Assembly: GCF_003116135.1 (NCBI RefSeq)
Contig: NZ_PDOA01000002.1
Coordinates: 1 to 64,000 of the forward strand
Direction: 5' to 3'
Source of the DNA: Teichococcus aestuarii
Lineage (GTDB): Bacteria > Pseudomonadota > Alphaproteobacteria > Acetobacterales > Acetobacteraceae
Length of the DNA stretch: 64,000 bases
Each line of letters starts with the position of its first letter. The first letter of the stretch is position 1. The notes under the pieces were generated by a model. The model was not told the origin of the DNA. It did not search any database and saw nothing but the letters and a program-made list of their open reading frames with translations. The translations under genes and the position numbers were made by a program. Shown piece after piece: positions 1 to 6,366 of this stretch.

Positions 1-50
1 AAGGGCTCGAAGAAGGCCCATTCCTCGTCCGTCAGCAAACCTCGCAGCAC
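1..50 (-). CDS. IS5-type transposase, N-terminal fragment at window edge
   Basis: The minus strand from a GTG at 50 reads VLRGLLTDEEWAFFEP and runs off the window. The LTDEEWAFFEPF opening is typical of IS5-family (IS5/IS427-like) DDE transposases. A good ribosome site, GGAGGCG, lies about five bases upstream of the GTG. Only about 16 residues are visible, so whether the gene is intact and the family subgroup cannot be judged. It opens the mobile-element debris that continues to about 4173. Confidence 0.6.
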   Translation of the reverse strand, partial: MLRGLLTDEEWAFFEP

Positions 51-122
51 CGGCGCCTCCCTTCAGGAGGCAGCCTTGAATCACCTCAGGTTCAGGGTGT
101 GAAGCACCTTTGTCCACGTCGC

Positions 123-368
123 CTAGGTGAAGAAGTCCTGCCGCATCGCGCCAGCGAAGGCGATGGCCGCGCCGAAGGCCAGGAACGGGGCAGCCAGCAC
201 CGCTTCCTTGCTGGCGCCGCCAGGGAGCGCCGTACGGCCCGTGTGGTGGTGGTAGATGGCTTCCTGCGCCTCATCCATGGGGAGGGCGAACAAAGCCGCC
301 AGGAAGGCCCTCCAGGCGCCCCAGCTCTCCCCGCGAAAATGCGTCCCAAACAGGTTGGGATCGTCCAT
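123..368 (-). pseudogene. terminase large-subunit-like protein, truncated
   Basis: The ORF begins MDDPNLFGTHFRGESWGAWRAF and continues with a typical HTGR segment. This resembles the N-terminus of terminase-like ATPases found in phage-derived alphaproteobacterial islands, where an ATP-binding segment should follow. Here the sequence degenerates after GGASKEAV and stops at 81 residues, far short of the several hundred usual for the family. It lies 33 bp downstream of the small companion gene at 402-785 in the same direction, so the pair looks like a decayed packaging-type cassette. The family call is from recalled sequence similarity and is moderate only. Confidence 0.45.
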
Positions 369-401
369 CGCCTCGATGGATGGTCATGGCCTGGGCCGGC
401 A

Positions 402-785
402 TCAGGCGGCGGCCCCACGGTTGCCAGTGGCTCCCTGTGTCGCCCGCTCCGCGGCGTACTCGGCCAGCGTCTTCGGCGGACCCAGCGCTTTACCCTCCAG
501 CCGGAGCTGCCGCAGCGTGCGCGTCAGCGTGTTGCTCCAGGCGAGATAAGTGCGGCTGTCGTACTCAGTCATCGCCCGGCCGCCGGCGGTTTTGGCATCG
601 ATCTACGCCATGTGGAGCGAGAGCCAGACGCAACGGCCGATGAGCGCCACCTGTGTGGCAGAGGGCTTTCCACCGACATGCGCGAACAGCTCTGCGCGAA
701 GATCCCGCATCAGCCGCGCCTCACGGGTGCGGCCGTCCATCTTCTGCAGGCTGCGGGCACGCGAATGAGGTCCGATACGAGGCAT
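402..785 (-). pseudogene. terminase small-subunit-like companion protein with in-frame stop
   Basis: The frame starts MPRIGPHSRARSLQKMDGR at 785 and would run to a TGA at 402-404, about 127 residues. A TAG codon at 603-605 interrupts it. Reading past the stop continues sensibly (MTEYDSRTYLAWSNTLTRT, then a GPPKTLAEYAAER tail). The continuous coding quality on both sides of one stop indicates a recent nonsense mutation. The protein resembles small helical proteins encoded just before terminase-like genes in alphaproteobacterial islands. Stop-codon readthrough is possible but unlikely, because the downstream partner is also broken. Confidence 0.45.
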
Positions 786-805
786 ATAGGCACCGTATCG
801 GTGCC
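772..805. repeat. two overlapping inverted repeats
   Basis: CCGATACG (772-779) pairs with CGTATCGG (794-801). An alternative hairpin, GGCACCG-TAT-CGGTGCC (789-805), shares the second arm. The two are mutually exclusive and sit directly upstream of the terminase-like cassette, where an operator, attenuator or element end could lie. No function can be assigned from sequence. Confidence 0.4.
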
Positions 806-890
806 CTATCTGCCCCTCAATTGGAATTTTCTGTTCTAAATCAGATATTTATTCCGTGGTTTTCCGAGGTTTTCCAGCGTTGGATAAGGC

Positions 891-1460
891 TCAGGAGGAG
901 CGGCTACCCCGCAGGATCCGGAATGCACTGGCTGTGCCGATGTTCAGCCGGCGGGCTATCTCCGCAACTGCCACACCCTGCGCATGGAGAGCCAGGACCT
1001 CAGAAGCCTTGGCACGGGCAGTTGGAGCGCGGCCCTTGTACTTCCCGGCCGCCTTTGCTGCGGAAATTCCCTCCCGCTGCCGCTCCAGCATCAGGTCCCT
1101 CTCAAAGGCCGCAATGGCTGCGAGCATGGTCAGCAGGAGCTTCCCCGTGGCGCCGCGGGTGTCCACTGGTTGACCACCCATAGAGAGGACCAGCAGGGCC
1201 ACGCCGCGCTTCTCAAGGTCGGTCACGATGGAGAGGAGATCGGCGGTGGAGCGGGCCAGGCGGTCAGGCTTGGTGACCACCAGCACGTCCCCAGACCGAA
1301 CGAAGCGCAATGCCTCGGCGAGCCGGGCGCGATCGGCGGCCACGGAGGAGACCCGCTCCGCGTAGATCTTCTCGCAGCCGGCGGCGCGGAGATCGCGCTC
1401 CTGGGCATCGAGGCCAGCTTCCTGCTCTGCCGTGGAGGTTCGGGCATATCCGATGAGCAT
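891..1460 (-). CDS. serine recombinase (resolvase/invertase family)
   Basis: This 189-residue protein catalyses site-specific DNA strand exchange through a 5'-phosphoserine intermediate. The N-terminal catalytic domain (about 1-140) opens MLIGYARTSTAEQ; Ser9 is the expected nucleophile and Arg7 part of the active site. LVVTKPDRLARS and the AAFERDLMLERQREG helix are family signatures. The C-terminal 45 residues contain the small helix-turn-helix (VAEIARRLNIGTASAFRIL). Length matches Tn3-type resolvases and Hin-like invertases. It appears intact although surrounded by decayed elements. No invertible segment with matching crossover sites is evident nearby; a perfect palindrome at 1566-1595 upstream could be a binding site. 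Confidence 0.85.
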   Translation of the reverse strand: MLIGYARTSTAEQEAGLDAQERDLRAAGCEKIYAERVSSVAADRARLAEALRFVRSGDVLVVTKPDRLARSTADLLSIVTDLEKRGVALLVLSMGGQPVDTRGATGKLLLTMLAAIAAFERDLMLERQREGISAAKAAGKYKGRAPTARAKASEVLALHAQGVAVAEIARRLNIGTASAFRILRGSRSS

Positions 1461-1949
1461 CAGACGATCCGTGTCACTAGGATGGGTGGCGGATTATGAT
1501 CGGACCAAAAATCAAAATTCAACTTCAGTGATCCGGTTTTAGGGCCAAAACTGCGCTGCCGCCGCCCTCTCACTAGGCCTCGCCCTAGTGAGAGGAAGGG
1601 CACGATGTAACGAGTATGAGAACAGCCTGCCGGCATGGTCTCTCGGTGCAGTACCGGACAGAGATTAGCCGGCGATGATGCGAGGTCTACCGAGCCAGAT
1701 CACTCTGAGCAGAGTTCAGAAACGACTTGATGCTGGAGCGGGACTGTTGAAAGGCGAGCGCCGCAAGCTTGTGTTCATGGCCAGAAGGCAAAACCGGCTT
1801 TTGGGCTCTAAAGGCCCGCCTCTCGTTGCTTATTGATTTCTTCACTCAAGTCGTCCTGCTGCAGGCCCAAGGGCCTCGGAGAGAATTCAGGCTTACACAG
1901 CCTCGCAGACGAATAGGGGCCCACTCGATGAGCGCCTTAGGAGGGAGCA
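1461..1949. other. no convincing gene
   Basis: Apart from the palindrome at 1566-1595 this stretch has lower GC than the rest of the window and only short reading frames without recognisable family sequence. It is probably decayed mobile-element DNA. Confidence 0.5.
1566..1595. repeat. perfect 12-bp inverted repeat upstream of resolvase
   Basis: CCTCTCACTAGG (1566-1577) and its exact complement CCTAGTGAGAGG (1584-1595) flank a 6-nt spacer. It lies 106 bp before the recombinase start. No T-run follows on either strand, so a recombinase binding site or operator is more likely than an intrinsic terminator. Confidence 0.6.
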
Positions 1950-2036
1950 ATGCTTATCATCGGTATGGTTAAGATCGCAGCCACGACTGGCAGCACATTG
2001 CTGGTCCTCTGGATGCTGTCGCTGTTGAGCGTCTGA
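1950..2036 (+). CDS. possible 28-residue hydrophobic peptide
   Basis: A short frame beginning MLIIGMVKIAATTG and ending MLSLLSV is preceded by a strong Shine-Dalgarno sequence (AGGAGGGAGCA) directly before the ATG. The peptide is mostly hydrophobic and could form one membrane helix. There is no homology that I recognise, and the surrounding DNA is decayed, so it may be the remnant start of a longer gene. An overlapping frame downstream (about 1994-2230) reads like coding sequence and could be its frameshifted continuation. Treat as hypothetical. Confidence 0.25.
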   Translation: MLIIGMVKIAATTGSTLLVLWMLSLLSV

Positions 2037-2069
2037 AGGAGATCGTTGCGGCAAGCTGGCAGAATGAAG

Positions 2070-2100
2070 CCGACATGTCGGAGTGTCGACACGTCGACGT
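2070..2100. repeat. cluster of three perfect palindromes
   Basis: CCGACATGTCGG (2070-2081), GTGTCGACAC (2083-2092) and ACGTCGACGT (2091-2100) follow each other almost without spacing. All contain a GTCG core. They lie about 105 bp from the TGTCGCA repeats at 2206-2304 and may belong to the same control or replication region. Confidence 0.5.
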
Positions 2101-2205
2101 GGTAGGCCCTCTCCAGCGGAAGCACCGGCAGGGGAGGGCATTTTCTTCTTCGAGCAGGCCTTTTGAACCCTTCCAAGCCCCCTCCTCCTACCCCTCAACG
2201 GTGGT

Positions 2206-2304
2206 TTGCGACACATGCGACAGGTCAGGGGTATGATCGCCCATGCGTGCGCGTGCGTGGCAGGAGAATGGGAACAAGCGTCGAATGTGTCGCATGTGTC
2301 GCAA
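2206..2304. repeat. 17-bp inverted repeat with iteron-like direct repeats
   Basis: TTGCGACACATGCGACA (2206-2222) recurs as its exact complement at 2288-2304. Each arm holds two head-to-tail GCGACA units. The right arm is part of two tandem 9-bp ATGTGTCGC copies. The 65-bp interval is rich in alternating TGCG. The block sits immediately beyond the 3' end of the primase remnant, as expected for an origin or element end of a primase-bearing mobile element. Confidence 0.6.
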
Positions 2305-2311
2305 CGCCGGT

Positions 2312-2756
2312 TCACTCGTCCCGCTCCTGCCAGTGGCGTTGGACTTCGACCTTCACTCGCAGACCTTGGAAGCCTCGGCCGCGGATGCCGTCGCTATCTT
2401 TGACTGGAGTGAACTCTCGCGCTGGAGAGTCTGGCTGAATCGTTTGGCGCTGCCGACTTCCTCGCCGCGTGCCAGGGCGTATGCCCGCCAACTGCCGAAT
2501 AGGCCCGCAGTAGTGTCGACGTAGTGGGGCGGGCAATTGCTCACCTCGTAGGATTCGTCCAGCCACTGCCGTACAGCATCCTGGTCGCTGAAATACTCCG
2601 CTGTCGCCTCCAGCACGACCTTCGGCTGCTCCAGGCCGTGCTTCTGCCATGCAAGGCAGCCCTCGATTATCCCCCGCAGGATGCCCGGCCATTCGGCGCG
2701 CAGCTTGGTATCGAGTTCCCGATCGGGGTTGGCGGGCTTGTGGGTGAAGGGCACCC
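2312..2756 (-). pseudogene. phage/plasmid primase (P4/D5 type), C-terminal fragment
   Basis: The frame entering from the IS boundary reads VPFTHKPANPDRELDTKL and then LRAEWPGILRGIIEGCLAWQ. This is the characteristic C-terminal part of P4-family primase/helicases that initiate replication of satellites and plasmids. The rest of the gene, including the helicase ATPase, is missing because the IS3 element lies immediately upstream. Near 2415 the frame shifts: the first frame ends at 2353, while the expected tail (EFTPVKDSDGIRGRGFQGLR) continues in another frame to a stop at 2312. The gene is therefore both truncated and frameshifted and cannot be functional. Confidence 0.7.
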
Positions 2757-2817
2757 TGAAGTGGTCCCCATCCGCCGGACAGTTTGACGGCCTGGATAAG
2801 CTCGGTCCTGGTTCTTG

Positions 2818-3671
2818 TCAGGCCGCCAATCTCGTCATCTCATCTACGCCATACACCTCATCGGGGGTTTGCCCTGCCAGGGCGCTGTGTGGGCGTCCGG
2901 CGTTGTAGAGCCGATCCACTTCGACAGCCCGGCCCGCAGTTCCGAGCCGGTCTCGAAGGCATGCAGGTAGACGCACTCGTACTTCAGGCTGCGCCACAGC
3001 CGTTCGATGAAGATATTGTCCATCCAGCGGCCGCGGCCGTCCATCGAGATGCGCACCCCGGCCTGCTGCAGCAGGCCGGCGGAGCGCGGCGAGGTGAACT
3101 GGCTGCCCTGGTCGGTCTTGAAGATCTCCGGCCGCCCGAACCGCGCCATGGCCTCCTCCAACACCTCGAGGCAGAACTCCACTTCCATGGTGTTCGACAC
3201 CCGCCAAGCCAGTACCTTGCGCGTCGCCCAGTCCATCACTACGACCAGGCAGAGAAAGCCGCGCCGCATCGGCAGGTAGGTGATGTCGGCGCACCAGACC
3301 TGATTGGGCATCTCGATGATTAGATCCCGCAGCAGGTAGGGGAAAACCCGGTGCTCGGGGTTCGGCACCGTCGTCCGCGGCCGCTGGTAGATCAGCGCCA
3401 GGCCGATCTTCGCCATCAGACGCCGGATGCGCTTGCGGCCGACCGCATAACCCTCGCGCCGCAGGTGCCGTGCCATCTGCCGCGAGCCATACCAGGGCGT
3501 CTCCAGGAACTGCGCGTCGATCAGCCGCATCAGTTCCAGGTTCAGTGCCGTCTCGCCCGTGGGCCGGTGGTAGAACCCAGACCGACTGATCGAGACCAGT
3601 TCGCATTGCCGCACCACCGACAGCTTCGGGTGCTCCGGCTCGATCATCTGGCGCCGCCGCTCCAGGCTCAT
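2818..3671 (-). pseudogene. IS3-family transposase OrfB (DDE integrase), frameshifted near C-terminus
   Basis: OrfB starts MSLERRRQMIEPEHPKLS at 3671. It contains the HTH_21-like segment and an rve integrase core with the three acidic residues visible in WCADITYLPM, KTDQGSQFTS and FIERLWRSLKYE. Near 2905-2912 one base is missing: the frame goes to STTPDAHTAPW and stops at 2844, while the proper ending (RPHSALAGQTPDEVYG) is in the next frame and stops at 2818. The lesion follows the catalytic core but removes the conserved C-terminal motif, so the protein is probably inactive. Confidence 0.8.
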
Positions 3672-3957
3672 CGACCGGACGCTTTGGCCAAAAATCCCGT
3701 TCCACCAGCAGCTGCCCGATCTTCGCGTGCAGCTTCTCGATATCCGCCTCAGCCGCCTTCGCGCTCTCCTGCGCCGCTGCCTTGCCGGAGAACACCGCCG
3801 TTAGCCCCTCCATGGCCTGCCGCTTCCAGTCGCCCACCATCGTCTGGTGAATGCCGTGCTTGGCCGCCAGCTGCGCCGTCGTCAGCTCACCCCGCAGCGC
3901 CTCCAGCGCCACCTTCGCCTTGAAATCCGCCGAATATCGCGTCCGCTTGCCCGTCAT
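3668..3957 (-). pseudogene. IS3-family transposase OrfA, frameshifted
   Basis: OrfA begins MTGKRTRYSADFKAKVALEA at 3957. It contains the helix-turn-helix of IS3 OrfA (LAAKHGIHQTMVGDWKRQA) and a C-terminal coiled-coil-like leucine-rich segment (LHAKIGQLLVERDF). Normally the frame ends at a TGA overlapping the OrfB start. Here one T appears to be missing from a T-run at about 3690-3695, so the frame reads on into OrfB in the wrong frame. The observed 290 bp is one short of a multiple of three, which agrees. A programmed slip at the T-run cannot be excluded, but the second lesion in OrfB argues for decay. Confidence 0.75.
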
Positions 3958-4023
3958 ACGGGTCCGTCCATCTCACAGGCAGACCCAGCTTAGCCTCCTG
4001 TCCAAAATCCGGGGACCACCTCA

Positions 4024-4173
4024 ACGCCGGACGCCCACACAGCACCCTGGCAGGGCAAACCCCCGATGAGGTGTATGGTGGCGTAGATGAGATGACGAGA
4101 TTGGCGGCCTGACAAGAACCAGGACCGAGCTTATCCAGGCCGTCAAACTGTCCGGCGGATGGGGACCACTTCA
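4024..4173 (+). mobile_element. 3' remnant of a second, inverted copy of the same IS3 element
   Basis: From 4024 the sequence repeats, in inverse orientation, the last 150 bp of the neighbouring element. It includes the end of OrfB (RPHST..PDEVYG...DEMTRLAA) and the terminal CCGGCGGATGGGGACCACTTCA. It differs by a few bases, including a 3-bp insertion in the OrfB tail. It abuts the intact right end with no spacer, as if one copy had inserted into or recombined with the other. Confidence 0.8.
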
Positions 4174-4398
4174 AGGCATACGAGGCTACAATGGATGCGC
4201 TGGGTCGTGAACGTCCTGCTTGAGTTGCCCGGCGTGGTCGCCGCGAAGGCGGCGATCACTGGTTAATCTCATGCCGAGTCTCCAAGGCTCCAGCCCAGAG
4301 ACCATGCGCATCCGGTCGCACCTCCTCCACCGTTATCGGACCCGGCTGGATGGCACCGGCACGGAGGACGTCTGGTGCGGCGGCCCCGAGCCGGCCGT
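4174..4398. other. island edge, no recognisable gene
   Basis: Between the IS remnant and the next gene there is only a short open frame without family signature. Nothing resembling a tRNA or attachment duplication is visible. Confidence 0.4.
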
Positions 4399-5748
4399 TC
4401 ACTGAGCGCCCGATTTCCTGTCCGATATGACAATCGGGTAGCCGGCGACATGCAACCGGATGCGTCCACGCGACAGGCGCAGCAGGCGAATTGGGGCGTT
4501 TTTGTCTTCCAGGCGGCGGCGCAACAGCAGGAGCCTTGTCTCGAGGTTGTCCTTGAGCCCCGGCAGGCGTAGCGCTCTGTCGGTGCGGATCTCGCGGTTC
4601 GAGAAATCGACCTGTCCGGCGCTGAGGAATGCCTCCAGCATGTGAATGAGGATCCGGCCAGGCACGCCCTTGATCAGGTAGTCGTGCTCGATGAAGACGC
4701 TGTCGTCATGGGCGTGGTGGACCACCCTGATATGTGGGCTGGCGACCTCCGATGGCCGTCGCGGTATGGGTGCATCCGGCGCAGCTTCGGCCGCATCCGC
4801 CTCGCTGAGCGCGATGGCCGCGGCAAGCTGGCGTGCGATGAGGGCCAGGGCGGCCTCATCCTCTGCCGAGAAGGCCAGCCGCTTCGGGCTTTCAAGGAAG
4901 AGAACGCCACGGATGCGCCCTTGCGTGGCCATGGGCAGCGCGATCTGGCTCATTGCGCCAGGCAAGCTCGGGAGGGCGACGGACCGCGTGCGGTTCTCCT
5001 GCTCCGACGAGGCCTCCACCGCGGCGCCGAAGCGCCGGAGGCGGCTTGCGTCGCTGACCCGGATGGCGCGGCCTTCCTTCCCTGAAAGGCCGATCAGACC
5101 CTCGCCGGGCAACACGTCGGCGCCAATGCCGGTGCGGCCGTAGCCACGGCTGCCGAGCGTGACAAAGCAGTCGCGGGCCGGGTCATGCAGCAGGATCATC
5201 GTGGCGCCATGCCGGAACGCGGCTTCCAGGGCATCGAGCGCGGCATCGACAATCTCGCCGAGTTCCGTCCTGTCTGCGAACGCATCCACGACTGCTGCCA
5301 TCCGCGGCAATGCACTGCCGCGCCATGCCTCCGGCGGAGCGGCCGCCAGGGGCGAGCGTACCGCCCGCAGCCCGAGCACCCGATGGATCGCAACGCCCCG
5401 CAACCGCATCACGTCGGTCATTCCGACCTGCGCGCTTGTCGCCCGGAGGTCGGCTGCCATCCGCTCAAACACCGGGCCGCTGCCGACCGTCTCGCAATAC
5501 TGCAGGTCCAGCCGGTACTGCGCGCCGTCATGCGGGTTCACAACCAGCAGCGCCGCGCGTGGATTCTCACGGATATTGCGAGCCGTCTTGGAGAAGAACT
5601 GGTCCGATAGCCCGACATGTTCGTCATCCAGCCGGGTGACATGCGAGAGATAGCTGATGTTGGGGGTGCCGTCGGCGCCGACCGTGCAGAGGATGGAGGG
5701 GATCACGCCCTCGAAACATGCGGCGAGCTCGGTCAGCGACAGGGTCAT
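4399..5748 (-). CDS. FMN split-barrel / GAF / winged-helix-like fusion protein
   Basis: This 449-residue protein joins three parts. Residues 1 to about 145 form a pyridoxamine-5'-phosphate-oxidase-like flavin split barrel (SILCTVGADGTPNISYLSHV, then ENPRAALLVVNP). Residues about 160-330 form a GAF-like sensory domain (LGEIVDAALDALEAAFRHGA). The last 90 residues (DFSNREIRTDRALRLPGLKDN, then a basic LLLLRRRLED stretch) resemble a winged-helix DNA- or protein-binding domain. I chose the ATG at 5748 because conserved sequence begins there; the frame extends upstream into the previous gene. It follows a second split-barrel gene by 10 bp, so the two form an operon. A redox- or flavin-sensing regulator is an inference; the ligand is unknown. 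Confidence 0.7.
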   Translation of the reverse strand: MTLSLTELAACFEGVIPSILCTVGADGTPNISYLSHVTRLDDEHVGLSDQFFSKTARNIRENPRAALLVVNPHDGAQYRLDLQYCETVGSGPVFERMAADLRATSAQVGMTDVMRLRGVAIHRVLGLRAVRSPLAAAPPEAWRGSALPRMAAVVDAFADRTELGEIVDAALDALEAAFRHGATMILLHDPARDCFVTLGSRGYGRTGIGADVLPGEGLIGLSGKEGRAIRVSDASRLRRFGAAVEASSEQENRTRSVALPSLPGAMSQIALPMATQGRIRGVLFLESPKRLAFSAEDEAALALIARQLAAAIALSEADAAEAAPDAPIPRRPSEVASPHIRVVHHAHDDSVFIEHDYLIKGVPGRILIHMLEAFLSAGQVDFSNREIRTDRALRLPGLKDNLETRLLLLRRRLEDKNAPIRLLRLSRGRIRLHVAGYPIVISDRKSGAQ

Positions 5749-5758
5749 GGATCCGCCG

Positions 5759-6238
5759 TCATCGCTTCTGGCCGGCCGTGGCACCCGGCGTCTGGACGAA
5801 CACCGCCTCGGGCACGAAGCGCAGCGCGAGAAGGTCGCGCGCCACGCGCCACGGCGCCGAGATTTCCGGCGCCAGGCCGAAGCCTGCAAGCACCTCGCCG
5901 ATCTCGGCCAGATAGCGGGTTGCCCGCGCCTGCTGCTCCAGCGTCGGGGGGGCGATGGCGGTCACCGTGCCCTTCAACTGATAGGTCTCGTAATCCGCCG
6001 GGCGGCTGAAGGTCGCGGTGATGCGGCGGTTCGCGCGAAGGTTGGCGATGGTCTCAGGCCACTGCCAGGCCGAGACCATGAGGTGGAGCGCCGCGCGATC
6101 CGCTTCCAGCACCGCGCCGGCCGCCCGGGCGATCTCCGGCAGGTATCCGTCGGCCTGGGTGCCGACGATGATCATGACAGGCTCCTCCAGGAAGCTGGCC
6201 AAACCCTCGTCCAAGACCATGCCCAAGCCGGATGCCAT
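5759..6238 (-). CDS. pyridoxamine 5'-phosphate oxidase family protein
   Basis: A 159-residue single-domain FMN-binding split barrel. It starts MASGLGMVLDEGLASFLEEP and shows the strand pattern typical of the family (VMIIVGTQADGYLPEIARAAG; RRITATFSRPADYETYQLKG). Members reduce F420 or FMN substrates, bind haem, or act as stress proteins; the substrate cannot be read from sequence. It is the first gene of a two-gene operon with the split-barrel/GAF fusion at 4399-5748. It diverges from a flavin monooxygenase gene, with direct repeats in the shared intergenic region. Confidence 0.75.
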   Translation of the reverse strand: MASGLGMVLDEGLASFLEEPVMIIVGTQADGYLPEIARAAGAVLEADRAALHLMVSAWQWPETIANLRANRRITATFSRPADYETYQLKGTVTAIAPPTLEQQARATRYLAEIGEVLAGFGLAPEISAPWRVARDLLALRFVPEAVFVQTPGATAGQKR

Positions 6239-6257
6239 GGCGAGGGAGAATAGCCGC

Positions 6258-6306
6258 GTAGGAAAGTTTTAGGAAACAGGTCTGACGCTTAGGAAGGTCT
6301 TAGGAA
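6258..6306. promoter_or_regulatory. four TAGGAA direct repeats, PhoB-box-like spacing
   Basis: GTAGGAA (6258) and TTAGGAA (6269, 6289, 6300) occur in the 128-bp divergent promoter region. Starts are 11, 20 and 11 bp apart, giving two 7-4-7 direct-repeat pairs. OmpR/PhoB-family response regulators bind such 7-bp repeats with 4-bp spacers. The sites are 20-60 bp from the minus-strand start and 60-110 bp from the plus-strand start, so they could control both genes. Confidence 0.5.
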
Positions 6307-6366
6307 GCCGGCCCTTATCGGCAGCCCTACCAATGCGGCGCACCAGGACCACAGGGGAGCGCCGCC

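Larger units (their letters stand above)
2757..4023 (-). mobile_element. IS3-family insertion sequence
   Basis: The element is about 1267 bp. Its left end TGAAGTGGTCCCC (2757-2769) matches the complement of its right end (TGAGGTGGTCCCC, ending at 4023), and both are followed inward by GGACA seven bases later. It carries two consecutive transposase frames on the minus strand. No target-site duplication is seen: the left flank is primase sequence and the right flank is an inverted partial copy of the same element. Both transposase frames contain a one-base lesion. Confidence 0.85.

Noticed and set aside
2818-3957. Single 379-codon fused transposase
   Set aside because: The middle is out-of-frame shadow of OrfB; the fusion results from missing bases at about 3692 and 2908.
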